NCBI RefSeq assembly: GCF_018139625.1
Contig: NZ_JAGSOH010000006.1
Coordinates: forward strand, 57,151-121,150
Length of the DNA stretch: 64,000 nt
Origin: Actinospica acidithermotolerans
GTDB lineage: Bacteria; Actinomycetota; Actinomycetes; Streptomycetales; Catenulisporaceae
Reading direction: 5' to 3'
Every line of letters starts with the position of its first letter. Within the stretch, counting starts at the first letter, position 1. The notes beneath the pieces are model-generated. The model was not told the DNA's origin, did no database searches, and saw nothing but the letters and a program-made list of their open reading frames with translations. The position numbers and the translations under genes were made by a program. Below, piece by piece: positions 31,925-40,002 of the stretch.

Positions 31925-34771
31925 ATGCGGACGAGCGAGGAGATCTACCACCGGGTGCGATGGGACCCGCGCTTCGATCCCGCGCGCTTCACGTTCGGGG
32001 TGAGTCGGCGCGAGGGCGGCGTCAAGCGCGTCGCGCTGGCCACGTTCGTGCCCGGCGGGGACATTCCCTGGCACCGCATCATGTTCGTCGAGGCCGACGG
32101 GCAGATCGTCTGGGACCGGGAGTCCGGAGTCGACCGGATCGACGCCTCGCGGGCCGGCCGCGTCACCCGCGAGCGGCGGCTGCGCGCGCCCTCGTTCCGC
32201 GCGTGCGTGCCGCATCGCTGGGACGAGCGTGCACAGGCCTGGCGTCCGGCGCCTGAGCCGTCCGCCGAGCTCACCGCCAGCGGGCCTTCCGCTATCCGAG
32301 TCCTGACGTGGAACACGCTGTGGGACCGCTACGACGCCGACCGGATCGATACGGCCGCCCGCCGGCCGCTGCTGCTCGATGTCCTGCGCGCCCGCCACCG
32401 CGCTGGTGATGCCGACGTGATCGCACTTCAGGAAGTCGAGGGGCCGCTGCTGGCCGTGCTCGCGCGCGAGGAGTGGGTGCGGGCGGGCTACACGTTCTGG
32501 GCGAACCCCGGGAAGGCGGCGGTCGATGACGACGGGCTGGTCCTGCTGAGCCGGTTGCCGGTGTTCGAGGCAGCCCGCTGTGTGCTCGGCCCGTACAAGG
32601 CCGCGCTTTTGATGACCGTGGCCGGTCCGGCCGGACCGCTCGTCGTCGCGACCACGCACCTGACGAGCAATCACACACCGAACGCGCAGTCGCGGCGGAT
32701 GGCCGAACTGGCGGAACTGGCCGCGGCGTTCGGTGGCATAGACGCGGATCTGGTCGTCATGGGGGACTTCAACGACTCGACAGGCGAACCCGCTGCCGCG
32801 CTCGGACTCGCCGATGCGTGGACCGAGGCACGCGGCGGGCACGACGAGGCAGCCACGTTCGATCCGGGCCTCAACCCCTTGGCGGCGGTCAGTTCGCTGA
32901 CGGGAAAGGCCGGCCGCCTCGACAGAGTCCTGTTCCGCGCACGCGGCGGGGGAGTGCGCGCGGCGGCCGCGTCGCTGGTCGGCGACGTGCCGGATGAGCG
33001 CGGGCTGTTTCCCTCGGACCACTTCGGTGTCACGGCCACCCTTACGCAGTCCGACACCGCCGGGCCCGGGCAGCAGGCGGGCCTCTTCGCGCCGCCGACG
33101 GCACGTACCGCGCTGGCCTGGATTCCGCCGCGTGAGCTGTGGCCGACGGTCAACGGCCTGCGTGAGCGCTACGACCCGCAGGTCGAGCGCTGGCCTCCGC
33201 ACGTCAACGTCCTGTTCGGTTTCGTGCCGGAGCACGAGTTCGAGCGCGCCGCGCCACTGCTTGCCGAAGCTGCCGCGCGCGTCGCACCGTTCACCGCCCG
33301 GCTCGCCGGCGTCGAGACCTTCGGCCACCGGGACAGCGCAACCGTCTGGCTCGACCCGGCCGCAGCCGGCTCGGAGCCCTGGACCGCGCTGCACGCCGAG
33401 TTCCAGAAGCACTTTCCCGACTGCAGTGGCCGCGAGGACGGCTGCACGCCACACCTCACGCTCGGCCGCGCGGCGGATCCCGAGCGCGTGGCAGTATCGT
33501 GTGCCGCCGCGCTGCCCGCGATGACAGCCGAGGTCGGCAAGCTCGCGCTGCTCTCCCGGCGCGGCGACGAGCCGATGGGCGTCCGCGCCGAGGTCGAGCT
33601 CGGGACCGGGATGGTCACGTGGCTGGACGAGCCGATGCCCCCGGCGGAACATCCGCCGGCCACCGACTCCGCCAGCGCGCAACGCATTGTCGAACGCATC
33701 CAGGCTGCCCTCGACGACGCCGCGCTGCACCTCGTCGGCTCGAGACGAATGGGATGCGCACTGCCCGGCGCCGACGTGGACCTGGTCACCGACTTCCCCG
33801 GCGCGGTCGACTTGGGCGAGATCGGCCGCCGCCTGGTGCGCGCGCTGCCCGAGGCTACCCACGTGCGCCAGGTCGTCGGCGCGCGGGTGCCCGGGCTACG
33901 CCTCGATGTCGGCGGCCTCGGCGTCGATCTCGTCGTCGTGCCGAGCGGTAGTCCCGCGTACGCCGAGGCCGCCGCGATCGCGCTCAGCGCTCTGACCGAC
34001 GCGGAAGCCGTGCTCGACGTCGTCCGTGCCGATCCCGCGACGTTCGCCCAGCTCGCGCGGCAGGTGAAGACGTGGGCCAAGGCGCGGGGGCTTGACTCGG
34101 CGCCGTTCGGCGGGCTGCCGGGCCTCGCTTGGGCTGTCCTCGCTGCGCGGACCGTCGCGCGGGGGACGGACGTGACCGTGGCAGGGTTTTTCGCGCAGTG
34201 GGCGGCGTGGGACTGGCGTCGGCCCGTCGCGCTCGACGGCGCAGCCGGTGAGCCGACGCCGGAGCCGGTCCGCGTCCTGACCCCGACCGCCCCCGTCCGC
34301 TCGTGTACCGCGCAGGTCGGTCCCGCAGCGCGCGACCTGCTCGTCGAGGAGCTCTATCGCGGCTGGGAACTCACCCAGACGGACCAGCCGTTCGAGGAGA
34401 TTTCTCGGCGGCTGTGCGAGCCGCCGCCGCTGCACCGCCGGCACGCCGCGTGGGCGCTCGTCACCATCGAGGCGCTCCCCGGGAAAGACCTCGACGACGC
34501 GCTCGGCCGGGTACGTGGACGTATGCGTGCCCTGATCCTGCAGCTTGAGGCGGCGAGCTCGTCCGCGGCCATTCATGCCTGGCCGCGGCCACTGTCCGCC
34601 GATGCGCACGAGGTTCGGTATGCGATCGGCCTGGGCCGGACGCCGCTTGATCGGCGGGAGCTCGCGGAGATCGCCGAGAGTTGGGCGAAGGGTATGCGCG
34701 GCGTGCGGGTGGAATGGCGCGAGGGTGGCGAAGTGGGTTCGCTGACCGCTGTTGGTGTGTTCGAACGCTAG
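31925..34771 (+). CDS. Multidomain RNA end-processing protein: DUF504/MJ1316 - EEP - 2H phosphoesterase - poly(A) polymerase-like nucleotidyltransferase
   Basis: About 948 residues with four recognisable parts (numbers from the GTG at 31919). Residues 3-78 form a DUF504/MJ1316 domain (EEIYHRVRWDPRFDP, then IPWHRIMFVEADGQIVWDRE), proposed to recognise RNA ends. Residues 126-377 are an EEP nuclease (Asn132, Glu172, His247, Asp283/Asn285, Asp367-His368). Residues about 395-565 are a 2H/LigT phosphoesterase with PHVN (first HxT weakened to HxN at 428-430) and PHLT (512-514). Residues about 585-950 are a nucleotidyltransferase with GS at 607-608 and DVD at 619-621, plus poly(A)-polymerase-type central and C-terminal regions. 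The architecture fits published proposals for RNA repair. ATG 31925 is favoured because TACAGT lies 14 bases upstream with no ribosome site. Confidence 0.87.
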   Translation: MRTSEEIYHRVRWDPRFDPARFTFGVSRREGGVKRVALATFVPGGDIPWHRIMFVEADGQIVWDRESGVDRIDASRAGRVTRERRLRAPSFRACVPHRWDERAQAWRPAPEPSAELTASGPSAIRVLTWNTLWDRYDADRIDTAARRPLLLDVLRARHRAGDADVIALQEVEGPLLAVLAREEWVRAGYTFWANPGKAAVDDDGLVLLSRLPVFEAARCVLGPYKAALLMTVAGPAGPLVVATTHLTSNHTPNAQSRRMAELAELAAAFGGIDADLVVMGDFNDSTGEPAAALGLADAWTEARGGHDEAATFDPGLNPLAAVSSLTGKAGRLDRVLFRARGGGVRAAAASLVGDVPDERGLFPSDHFGVTATLTQSDTAGPGQQAGLFAPPTARTALAWIPPRELWPTVNGLRERYDPQVERWPPHVNVLFGFVPEHEFERAAPLLAEAAARVAPFTARLAGVETFGHRDSATVWLDPAAAGSEPWTALHAEFQKHFPDCSGREDGCTPHLTLGRAADPERVAVSCAAALPAMTAEVGKLALLSRRGDEPMGVRAEVELGTGMVTWLDEPMPPAEHPPATDSASAQRIVERIQAALDDAALHLVGSRRMGCALPGADVDLVTDFPGAVDLGEIGRRLVRALPEATHVRQVVGARVPGLRLDVGGLGVDLVVVPSGSPAYAEAAAIALSALTDAEAVLDVVRADPATFAQLARQVKTWAKARGLDSAPFGGLPGLAWAVLAARTVARGTDVTVAGFFAQWAAWDWRRPVALDGAAGEPTPEPVRVLTPTAPVRSCTAQVGPAARDLLVEELYRGWELTQTDQPFEEISRRLCEPPPLHRRHAAWALVTIEALPGKDLDDALGRVRGRMRALILQLEAASSSAAIHAWPRPLSADAHEVRYAIGLGRTPLDRRELAEIAESWAKGMRGVRVEWREGGEVGSLTAVGVFER

Positions 34772-34914
34772 TGTCCACGATTCGGTCGTCCGGTTGTGTC
34801 ACTTTCTGCGTGAGTATGATCCGCGAGTGGTGGTGGGACACGGGCGTTCAGAGCGCGTCCGTGCCCCATCCCGCGAGGCCGAGCTTCTCAATAGGGTGAG
34901 ACGGGGCCGGCGGA

Positions 34915-35319
34915 TCACGGCTCCGCCGTCCCGTTGTCCGCTTCCCACTGCTTGGCCAGACGCCTGGGTGCCCGGCAGAGCCAGGCCTCGATGATCAGCT
35001 CCTCCAGCTCCGCCCGGCCGATCCGCTCGAGCCGGACGAGGACCGCCGGATAACCGTCGAAGTGCGGGATGGTGAAGTAGATCTCCGGCTCGCTCGAGAT
35101 CAGCGCGGCCCGCACGCCGACCTCCGGCACGCGCACGGCGAGAATTGTGCCGGGCGCGGGAGCTGCGTCTCCCAAGGCGTCGAGGTCCGCCGGACGCAGC
35201 GGCCGCTCCCAGACGAAGACGGCGCCGCGCACCCGCCAGGCCGTCGATCCCCAGTGCTCGCCCTCGGTTACCTCGGGCAGTGAGTTGGCGATGCGCCGTA
35301 CGTCCTCCCACGTGGCCAT
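34915..35319 (-). CDS. MmcQ/YjbR family protein
   Basis: A 134-residue protein of the MmcQ/YjbR (CyaY-like fold) DNA-binding family. WEDVRRIANSLPEVTEGEHWGSTAWRVRGAVFVWERP and the later EIYFTIPHFDGYPAVLVRLERIGRAELEELIIEAWLCRAPRRLAKQW are family-typical; the biological role is unknown. A TAAGCT hexamer lies 6 bases before the ATG with no ribosome site, so the mRNA may be leaderless. The 143-bp gap to the preceding plus-strand gene (34772-34914) shows nothing I can name. Confidence 0.88.
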   Translation of the reverse strand: MATWEDVRRIANSLPEVTEGEHWGSTAWRVRGAVFVWERPLRPADLDALGDAAPAPGTILAVRVPEVGVRAALISSEPEIYFTIPHFDGYPAVLVRLERIGRAELEELIIEAWLCRAPRRLAKQWEADNGTAEP

Positions 35320-35331
35320 GGACTCAGCTTA

Positions 35332-35565
35332 GGCACTGTCGGCCGCCTCGGCGCGGCATCCCGCCGCCGGGCGGTGATGGGCGCCAGTGTGGCGATGGAT
35401 TCGGAAGCTCGGCACGGTCGGCTGCCTCGGCGCCGCACCCCGCTGCCGGGTGATGATCGGCGCTCGTGTGGTGATGGGCGCTCGTGTGGCGATGGTTTCG
35501 GTCTCGGCACGGTCGGCCGCCTCGGCGCCGCACCCCGCTGCCCGGTGATGATCGGCGCTCTGAAA
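35332..35565. repeat. Intergenic tandem repeat, about 2.7 copies of a 79-95 bp unit
   Basis: Units begin GGCAC(T/G)GTCGGC at 35332, 35411 and 35506. Each continues with a CCTCGGCGC(C/G)GCA..CCCGC core, then GGTGATGATCGGCGCTC. The middle unit is 16 bp longer because GCGCTCGTGTGG(T/C)GATGG is itself duplicated. The array fills the gap between the MmcQ/YjbR start and the copper-locus membrane gene, and would therefore sit in the upstream region of both. Confidence 0.8.
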
Positions 35566-35579
35566 AGATGGGCCGCACT

Positions 35580-36227
35580 ATGACGACCCGGGCCGGCTGG
35601 CAGCTCCGCGGCGCGCGGGCGGCGGTCTTCGCTGCCGTGTGCGTGGGAGTCTCGGTGGCCGGGCACGTCTGGATGTCCGGCGACGCGATACCGCTCTGGG
35701 CCGTCGCGCTCGCCTTCGCCGCGCTCACGGCGTCCGGCTACGCATTGGCCGGCCGTCGGCCGCGCGGCGTCCTTTCGATCTCGGCGCTGATGCTGCTCGG
35801 CGAACTCGGCCAGCATTACCTGTTCGCCGCGGTTCAATCCGCGGCCACCGCGCCCGCCATGCCCGCGCCCGCCGCGTCCGAGTTCGTCTCCGGACGTGTC
35901 CTGCCCGCCTCGGCCTGGATCTGCGGCATGCCGGCCTCCGGCATGCGCCACGGCGGCATCGGCATGATCGCGGCGCACGTGGGCGCCGGACTGCTGAGCG
36001 CGTGGTGGCTGCGCAACGGCGACGCCGCGGTCTTCCAGCTGGTCCAGACGCTCGGCGTACTCGCGGCCCCGCTGCTCCTGCTCATCTGGCCGGACACGCT
36101 CGTCGTCCCCGACTTCCGGCGTCCTGCGCTGGCCGCCGACGCCCACGTGCGTGCTCGGTGCACCCGGCTGCTCTCCACGGTCGTGGCCCGTCGCGGCCCG
36201 CCGTTCTCTCGCATCTGCGCGATCTGA
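35580..36227 (+). CDS. Predicted membrane protein at the head of the copper/DyP locus
   Basis: A 215-residue membrane protein of unrecognised family with four or five hydrophobic segments (AAVFAAVCVGVSVAGHVWM, WAVALAFAALTASGYAL, SISALMLLGELGQHYLF, GMIAAHVGAGLLSAWWL, LVQTLGVLAAPLLLLIW). A loop contains SGMRHGGIGMIAAH, whose Met and His residues would be suitable for copper, and the second helix region has MSGD. It lies 61 bp ahead of the PCu(A)C gene and in the same direction. A copper-handling role is inference from context. An ATG at 35568 is an alternative start. Confidence 0.65.
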   Translation: MTTRAGWQLRGARAAVFAAVCVGVSVAGHVWMSGDAIPLWAVALAFAALTASGYALAGRRPRGVLSISALMLLGELGQHYLFAAVQSAATAPAMPAPAASEFVSGRVLPASAWICGMPASGMRHGGIGMIAAHVGAGLLSAWWLRNGDAAVFQLVQTLGVLAAPLLLLIWPDTLVVPDFRRPALAADAHVRARCTRLLSTVVARRGPPFSRICAI

Positions 36228-36288
36228 CCGAATCACCCTCTTCTCTTTTCAAGCCCTGAATCTCTCCTGATCGTGGGGGCTCTTCGCC

Positions 36289-36846
36289 ATGCGCTCTTCC
36301 CTGCCCGCAATCGCCGGGGTCGGCGTGCTGATGGCGGTTTCGACCGCCGGCTGCGCGTCCTCGACCCCGGGTCATCCGGCCACAGCCACAGTCACAGCCA
36401 CGACCGCAGCCGCTGCTTCCGGTCCGCGCGGCTCCGCCTCCGTCGGCGAACTCGAGATCACCGACGCCTACATCCCCCAGCCCGCCTCGCCCGACGTCGC
36501 GGCCGCTTACTTCACCGTCACGGACGTCGGCAGCACGGGCGACGTGCTGCTGTCCGCGACCTCGACGCCCGCGTCGCAGACCTCGCTGATGCAGGAGTCC
36601 GACACGGGTGCCGACGCGGGCACGATGACCGACCTCCCCGGCGGCCTGTCCGTCCCGCCCAAGGGCGCGGTCGAACTGGGCCCTGGCGGCTACCACCTCA
36701 TGCTCGACAATCCCGTCTCGGCTCTCAAGCAAGGCCAAACGGTTGTTCTGGCTCTCCGCTTCAAGTACGCGGGCACCGTAACGCTCAAGGTCCCGGTCAC
36801 CTCGTTGCTCTCCGATGCCCAGACCGCCGCGATGCCCGGAATGTGA
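36289..36846 (+). CDS. PCu(A)C-family periplasmic copper chaperone (ECuC-like lipoprotein)
   Basis: A 185-residue lipoprotein. The signal peptide ends in STAGC with the lipidated Cys22. A Ser/Thr/Ala linker follows, then the PCu(A)C domain (ITDAYIPQPASPDVAAAYFTVTDVG through GPGGYHLMLDN). The second half of the copper site, His-x-Met in GGYHLML, is conserved. In the first half, the usual H-E-M is replaced by TSLMQE, keeping only the Met, so copper coordination may be altered. In Streptomyces the ECuC-Sco-DtpA genes form a copper relay for the oxidase GlxA; the same gene order here supports that role. Confidence 0.87.
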   Translation: MRSSLPAIAGVGVLMAVSTAGCASSTPGHPATATVTATTAAAASGPRGSASVGELEITDAYIPQPASPDVAAAYFTVTDVGSTGDVLLSATSTPASQTSLMQESDTGADAGTMTDLPGGLSVPPKGAVELGPGGYHLMLDNPVSALKQGQTVVLALRFKYAGTVTLKVPVTSLLSDAQTAAMPGM

Positions 36847-36849
36847 GTG

Positions 36850-37506
36850 ATGGATTCCATGAAGCTTCGTACGATTCTCGCCACCACAATCGCCGTCGGA
36901 CTGCTCGGCAGCGTCGGCGCCTGCGGCGCGTCCTCGTCCTCGGCGTCCTCCGGCGTCGTTGTCGACTCGACGCCGACTTCGATCTTCGACGGCGACCTGC
37001 TCAACCCGCCGTACGCCAAGCCGGACGTCACCCTCACCGACTCCTCCGGCAAGCAGTTCAACCTGGTCGAGGGCACGAAGGGCAAGGTCACGCTCGTCTA
37101 CTTCGGCTACACGCACTGCCCGGACGTCTGCCCGACGACGATGGCCACGATCGCAGCGACCATGCGCACGCTGACCGCGGCGCAGGCCGCGCAGGTGGAC
37201 GTCGTGTTCATCTCCTCCGACCCGAAGCGCGACACGCCGAGCGTGCTCAAGACGTGGCTCGGCCAGTACAACCCGACGTTCATCGGCCTGACCGGCGACT
37301 TCAGCAAGATCCAGAGCGCGGCGGCCACTCTCGGCGTCGATCTCGAGGCGCCGAGGGACACGAACGGCCAGTACACCGTGACTCATGGGGCCGAGGTCAT
37401 CGCGTTCGACGCCAAGGGCAAGGGCGACCTGCTCTACACGTCCGGCACGAGCGTCCCCGAGTTCCAGCACGACATCCCGCTGCTGCTGGCGGGCCGTGAT
37501 GGCTGA
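36850..37506 (+). CDS. sco: SCO1/SenC-family copper chaperone lipoprotein
   Basis: A 218-residue thioredoxin-fold protein. The signal peptide has lipobox GSVGAC. The Cu site is CPDVC within VTLVYFGYTHCPDVCPTTMAT, with the third ligand His in YTVTHGAEVIAFD. VDVVFISSDPKRDTPSVLKTWLGQY is family-typical. Sco proteins deliver copper to the CuA site of cytochrome oxidase or, in Streptomyces, to GlxA. The start is ambiguous among GTG 36847, ATG 36850 and ATG 36859, all just after the PCu(A)C stop. It overlaps the peroxidase gene by 8 bp. Confidence 0.9.
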   Translation: MDSMKLRTILATTIAVGLLGSVGACGASSSSASSGVVVDSTPTSIFDGDLLNPPYAKPDVTLTDSSGKQFNLVEGTKGKVTLVYFGYTHCPDVCPTTMATIAATMRTLTAAQAAQVDVVFISSDPKRDTPSVLKTWLGQYNPTFIGLTGDFSKIQSAAATLGVDLEAPRDTNGQYTVTHGAEVIAFDAKGKGDLLYTSGTSVPEFQHDIPLLLAGRDG

Positions 37507-38749
37507 GATCACGCGGCGCACGTTGTTCGGGTACTCGGGTGCGGTCGGCGTGGTGGGCGCGGCCGCAACCGCCGGAGCGGCCGGTGCCGGTGGTCTCGTC
37601 GCCGGCGCCGTCCTCGGACGCGAGTCCGCCGCCGGCGCGGGCGCGACGGCTGACGGCAACCAGCAACTCGCGTTCTACGGCACACATCAGCCGGGCATCG
37701 AGGCGCCGGTTCAGGCCCAGGGCTGGCTGACGGCCTTCGACCTCAAGCCCGGTACGACCACCACTCAACTACGTGCGCTGATGCGCGAGTGGACGTCGAT
37801 CGCCGCGGCGACGATGGCGGGCGAGCCGCTGCCGTCCGCCGACGACGCGATGGCCCTCGGGCGCGGTCCGGGCGCGCTGACCGTGACCGTGGGCGTCGGC
37901 GCGTCGCTGCTCACCAAGCTCGGCCTCGGCCACCGGATCCCGGAGGCGCTGACCCCGCTGCCGACGTTCCTCGGGGACGATCTGGACGCCGACGCGTCGA
38001 ACGGCGACCTCGTCGTGCTCGTCGCGGCGAACGACGGGCTGGTCGCGGTGCACGCGCTGCGGGCCATGCAGCGCAGTGCCGCCGCCGTGGCCGGCCAGCG
38101 TTGGCAGGTCAACGGGTTCGGCGAGGCGGCCGGCGTGATGCCGAGTCCGACGGCGACCCCGCGCAACCTGATGGGCCAGCTCGACGGCACCGGCAACCCG
38201 AAGCCCGGCACCGCCGCGTTCGACCGGACCGTTTACGTTCCGGCCGACGGCGACCCCGCCTGGATGCGCGGCGGGACCTACCTCGTCTACCGGCGGATCA
38301 GAATGCTGCTCGATACGTGGGACGCCCTCGACCGGGGACAGCAGGAGGCCGCCATCGGCCGCGACAAGGCGACCGGCGCACCGCTGTCCGGCGGCACCGA
38401 GTTCACCGCGCCGGACTACGGGAAATTCAGCCCCGAGGGCGCGCTGCTGATCCCGCCCGGCTCGCACATCCGCCAGGCCAGTGCGCAGTTGAACGCCGGC
38501 GCGACGATCTACCGGCGTCCGCTGAGCTACTACAACGGCCGGCGCGCGGACGGCGCACCGGACGCCGGGCTGCACTTCCTCGCCTACCAGCGGGACCCGG
38601 CGAGCGGATTCACCGCGATCCAGCAGCGGCTCGCGGGCGCCGACACGCTCAGCACCTACATCCGGCACGAGGCCAGCGGCCTGTTCGCGATCCTGCCGGG
38701 TTGTTCGGAAGGAGGGTATCTGGGCGAGACTCTCCTGGAGAGTGCGTGA
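37499..38749 (+). CDS. dtpA: Tat-exported dye-decolorizing peroxidase (DtpA/EfeB-like)
   Basis: A 416-residue heme peroxidase of the DyP family. The N-terminus has the twin-arginine signal TRRTLFGYSG followed by a long hydrophobic Ala/Gly stretch and AGAT. The DyP signature GxxDG appears as GQLDGTGNPKPG (distal Asp). Further conserved parts are GGTYLVYRRIRMLLDTWD, IPPGSHIRQASAQLNAG, and GLHFLAYQRDPASGFTAIQQRLAG, with a proximal His in the GSHIRQAS region. In Streptomyces lividans DtpA works with ECuC and Sco in copper trafficking and GlxA maturation. GlxA itself is not in this window. Confidence 0.92.
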   Translation: MAEITRRTLFGYSGAVGVVGAAATAGAAGAGGLVAGAVLGRESAAGAGATADGNQQLAFYGTHQPGIEAPVQAQGWLTAFDLKPGTTTTQLRALMREWTSIAAATMAGEPLPSADDAMALGRGPGALTVTVGVGASLLTKLGLGHRIPEALTPLPTFLGDDLDADASNGDLVVLVAANDGLVAVHALRAMQRSAAAVAGQRWQVNGFGEAAGVMPSPTATPRNLMGQLDGTGNPKPGTAAFDRTVYVPADGDPAWMRGGTYLVYRRIRMLLDTWDALDRGQQEAAIGRDKATGAPLSGGTEFTAPDYGKFSPEGALLIPPGSHIRQASAQLNAGATIYRRPLSYYNGRRADGAPDAGLHFLAYQRDPASGFTAIQQRLAGADTLSTYIRHEASGLFAILPGCSEGGYLGETLLESA

Positions 38750-38785
38750 TTTCGCGGTGGGCGCCCGGTGGCGGCAGCCGCGGAG

Positions 38786-39865
38786 TCAGCGCGGCGATTG
38801 CGTCGCCGCGGTGCCCACCCGGTCCCGGCCCAGCGCTTTGGCCGTGTAAAGGCCCGCGTCGGCGAGGGCGAACAGGTCCTCCGGCGACGTCTGCGTGTCG
38901 AGACTCGCCGCGACGCCCACGCTCACCGTGATCGGGTGCGCCCACCCGCGCGTCTGCGTGCGCACGGCGTCGCAGATCTCTTGCGCGCGGGCGAGGGCGT
39001 GGTCGGGGTCGCTGTCCGGGATCAGCACGCCGAACTCCTCGCCGCCGATGCGCCCGATGACGTCCATCGGGCGGAAGCCGTCGCTGAGCAGCGCGCCCAG
39101 CTGACGCAGCGTCTGATCGCCCACCTGGTGCCCCCACGAGTCGTTGACCTGCTTGAAGTGGTCGATGTCGATGAGCAGCAGGGCCATCGGCGGGCCGCCG
39201 CGCACGTGCCGCGAGTGCTCACGGGCCAGGGCCTCGTCGAAGCCGCGCCGGTTGACGAGCTCGGTGAGCGGATCCGTGCGCGCGAGGCTCGCGAGGGCGG
39301 CGCGCAGCCGGTTCGACTGGGCCTGCAGCCGCGACACCATCCAGCAGACGACCGCGAGCGATGCGATCACCTCCACCCACAGCACCAGCCCGTCCACGCC
39401 CCGGGCGGCCGAGGCGAGCACCCCGAACGCGAGGGCCACGACCCCGAGCGTGATCCAGGCCGTGCGCTTGGAGAGCACGGCGGCGGCGAACGCCACGGGC
39501 CAGGTGAGCAGCAGCGGGCCGAGCGGGCTCGGCGACCTGTCCACGGCCGTCGGGATGCACACCATGATCGCCGCGACCGACGGCAGGACGTTGATCAGCC
39601 AGGACGGCACCTTGCCGGGGGCGCGCAGCAGTAACAGGCCGAACAGCACCGCCAAGCCGCTCAGCAGGTAGTTGAGCAGCCGCGTCGTCGGCTGGAACGG
39701 TTCGTGCCGCAGGTCGGAGAGCGCCGTGATGCCGCTGACGAGCACCCCGGCCGCGATCATCAGCCAGCCCCCGACGTCGCGTGCCGCCCACTGCTCGGTG
39801 CCCCGGTCGCGCGCCTCGCCCGGCTCGCCGCGCCGTGCGGGCCGCCCAGCCTCCCCGGCGTTCAT
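38786..39865 (-). CDS. Membrane-bound diguanylate cyclase
   Basis: A 359-residue protein with six or so transmembrane helices (residues 33-180) and a C-terminal GGDEF domain. The catalytic motif is GGEEF (274-278), preceded by the product-inhibition I-site RPMD (265-268) at the expected five-residue spacing, so it should make c-di-GMP and be feedback inhibited. LLIDIDHFKQVNDSWGHQVGDQTL is the metal-binding strand. In actinomycetes c-di-GMP governs development through BldD. The sensory signal for the membrane part is unknown. It converges with the peroxidase gene. Confidence 0.93.
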   Translation of the reverse strand: MNAGEAGRPARRGEPGEARDRGTEQWAARDVGGWLMIAAGVLVSGITALSDLRHEPFQPTTRLLNYLLSGLAVLFGLLLLRAPGKVPSWLINVLPSVAAIMVCIPTAVDRSPSPLGPLLLTWPVAFAAAVLSKRTAWITLGVVALAFGVLASAARGVDGLVLWVEVIASLAVVCWMVSRLQAQSNRLRAALASLARTDPLTELVNRRGFDEALAREHSRHVRGGPPMALLLIDIDHFKQVNDSWGHQVGDQTLRQLGALLSDGFRPMDVIGRIGGEEFGVLIPDSDPDHALARAQEICDAVRTQTRGWAHPITVSVGVAASLDTQTSPEDLFALADAGLYTAKALGRDRVGTAATQSPR

Positions 39866-39966
39866 GCTCCGATCACATCATACGAAGGTGAGATCCGCAG
39901 GGCGACACCCGTCACGGGTTTGACGCGATTTCACTCCGATTCGTGCAGGCCGTGATCGTCCCGTCG

Positions 39967-39995
39967 TTGACGCCGGGACCGATTTAGTAAATGAT
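39967..39995 (+). promoter_or_regulatory. Promoter of the ROK/SIS operon with overlapping inverted repeat
   Basis: TTGACG (39967-39972), 17-bp spacer, AATGAT (39990-39995), then 7 bases to ATG 40003. An inverted repeat TTAG-N9-CTAA (39984-40000) covers the -10 and start point, a likely repressor site. Confidence 0.6.
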
Positions 39996-40002
39996 CCTAA
40001 CT

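Noticed and set aside
35332..35565. Possible CRISPR array
   Set aside because: Repeats are long (79-95 bp), directly adjacent and imperfect, with no unique spacers and no cas genes nearby.
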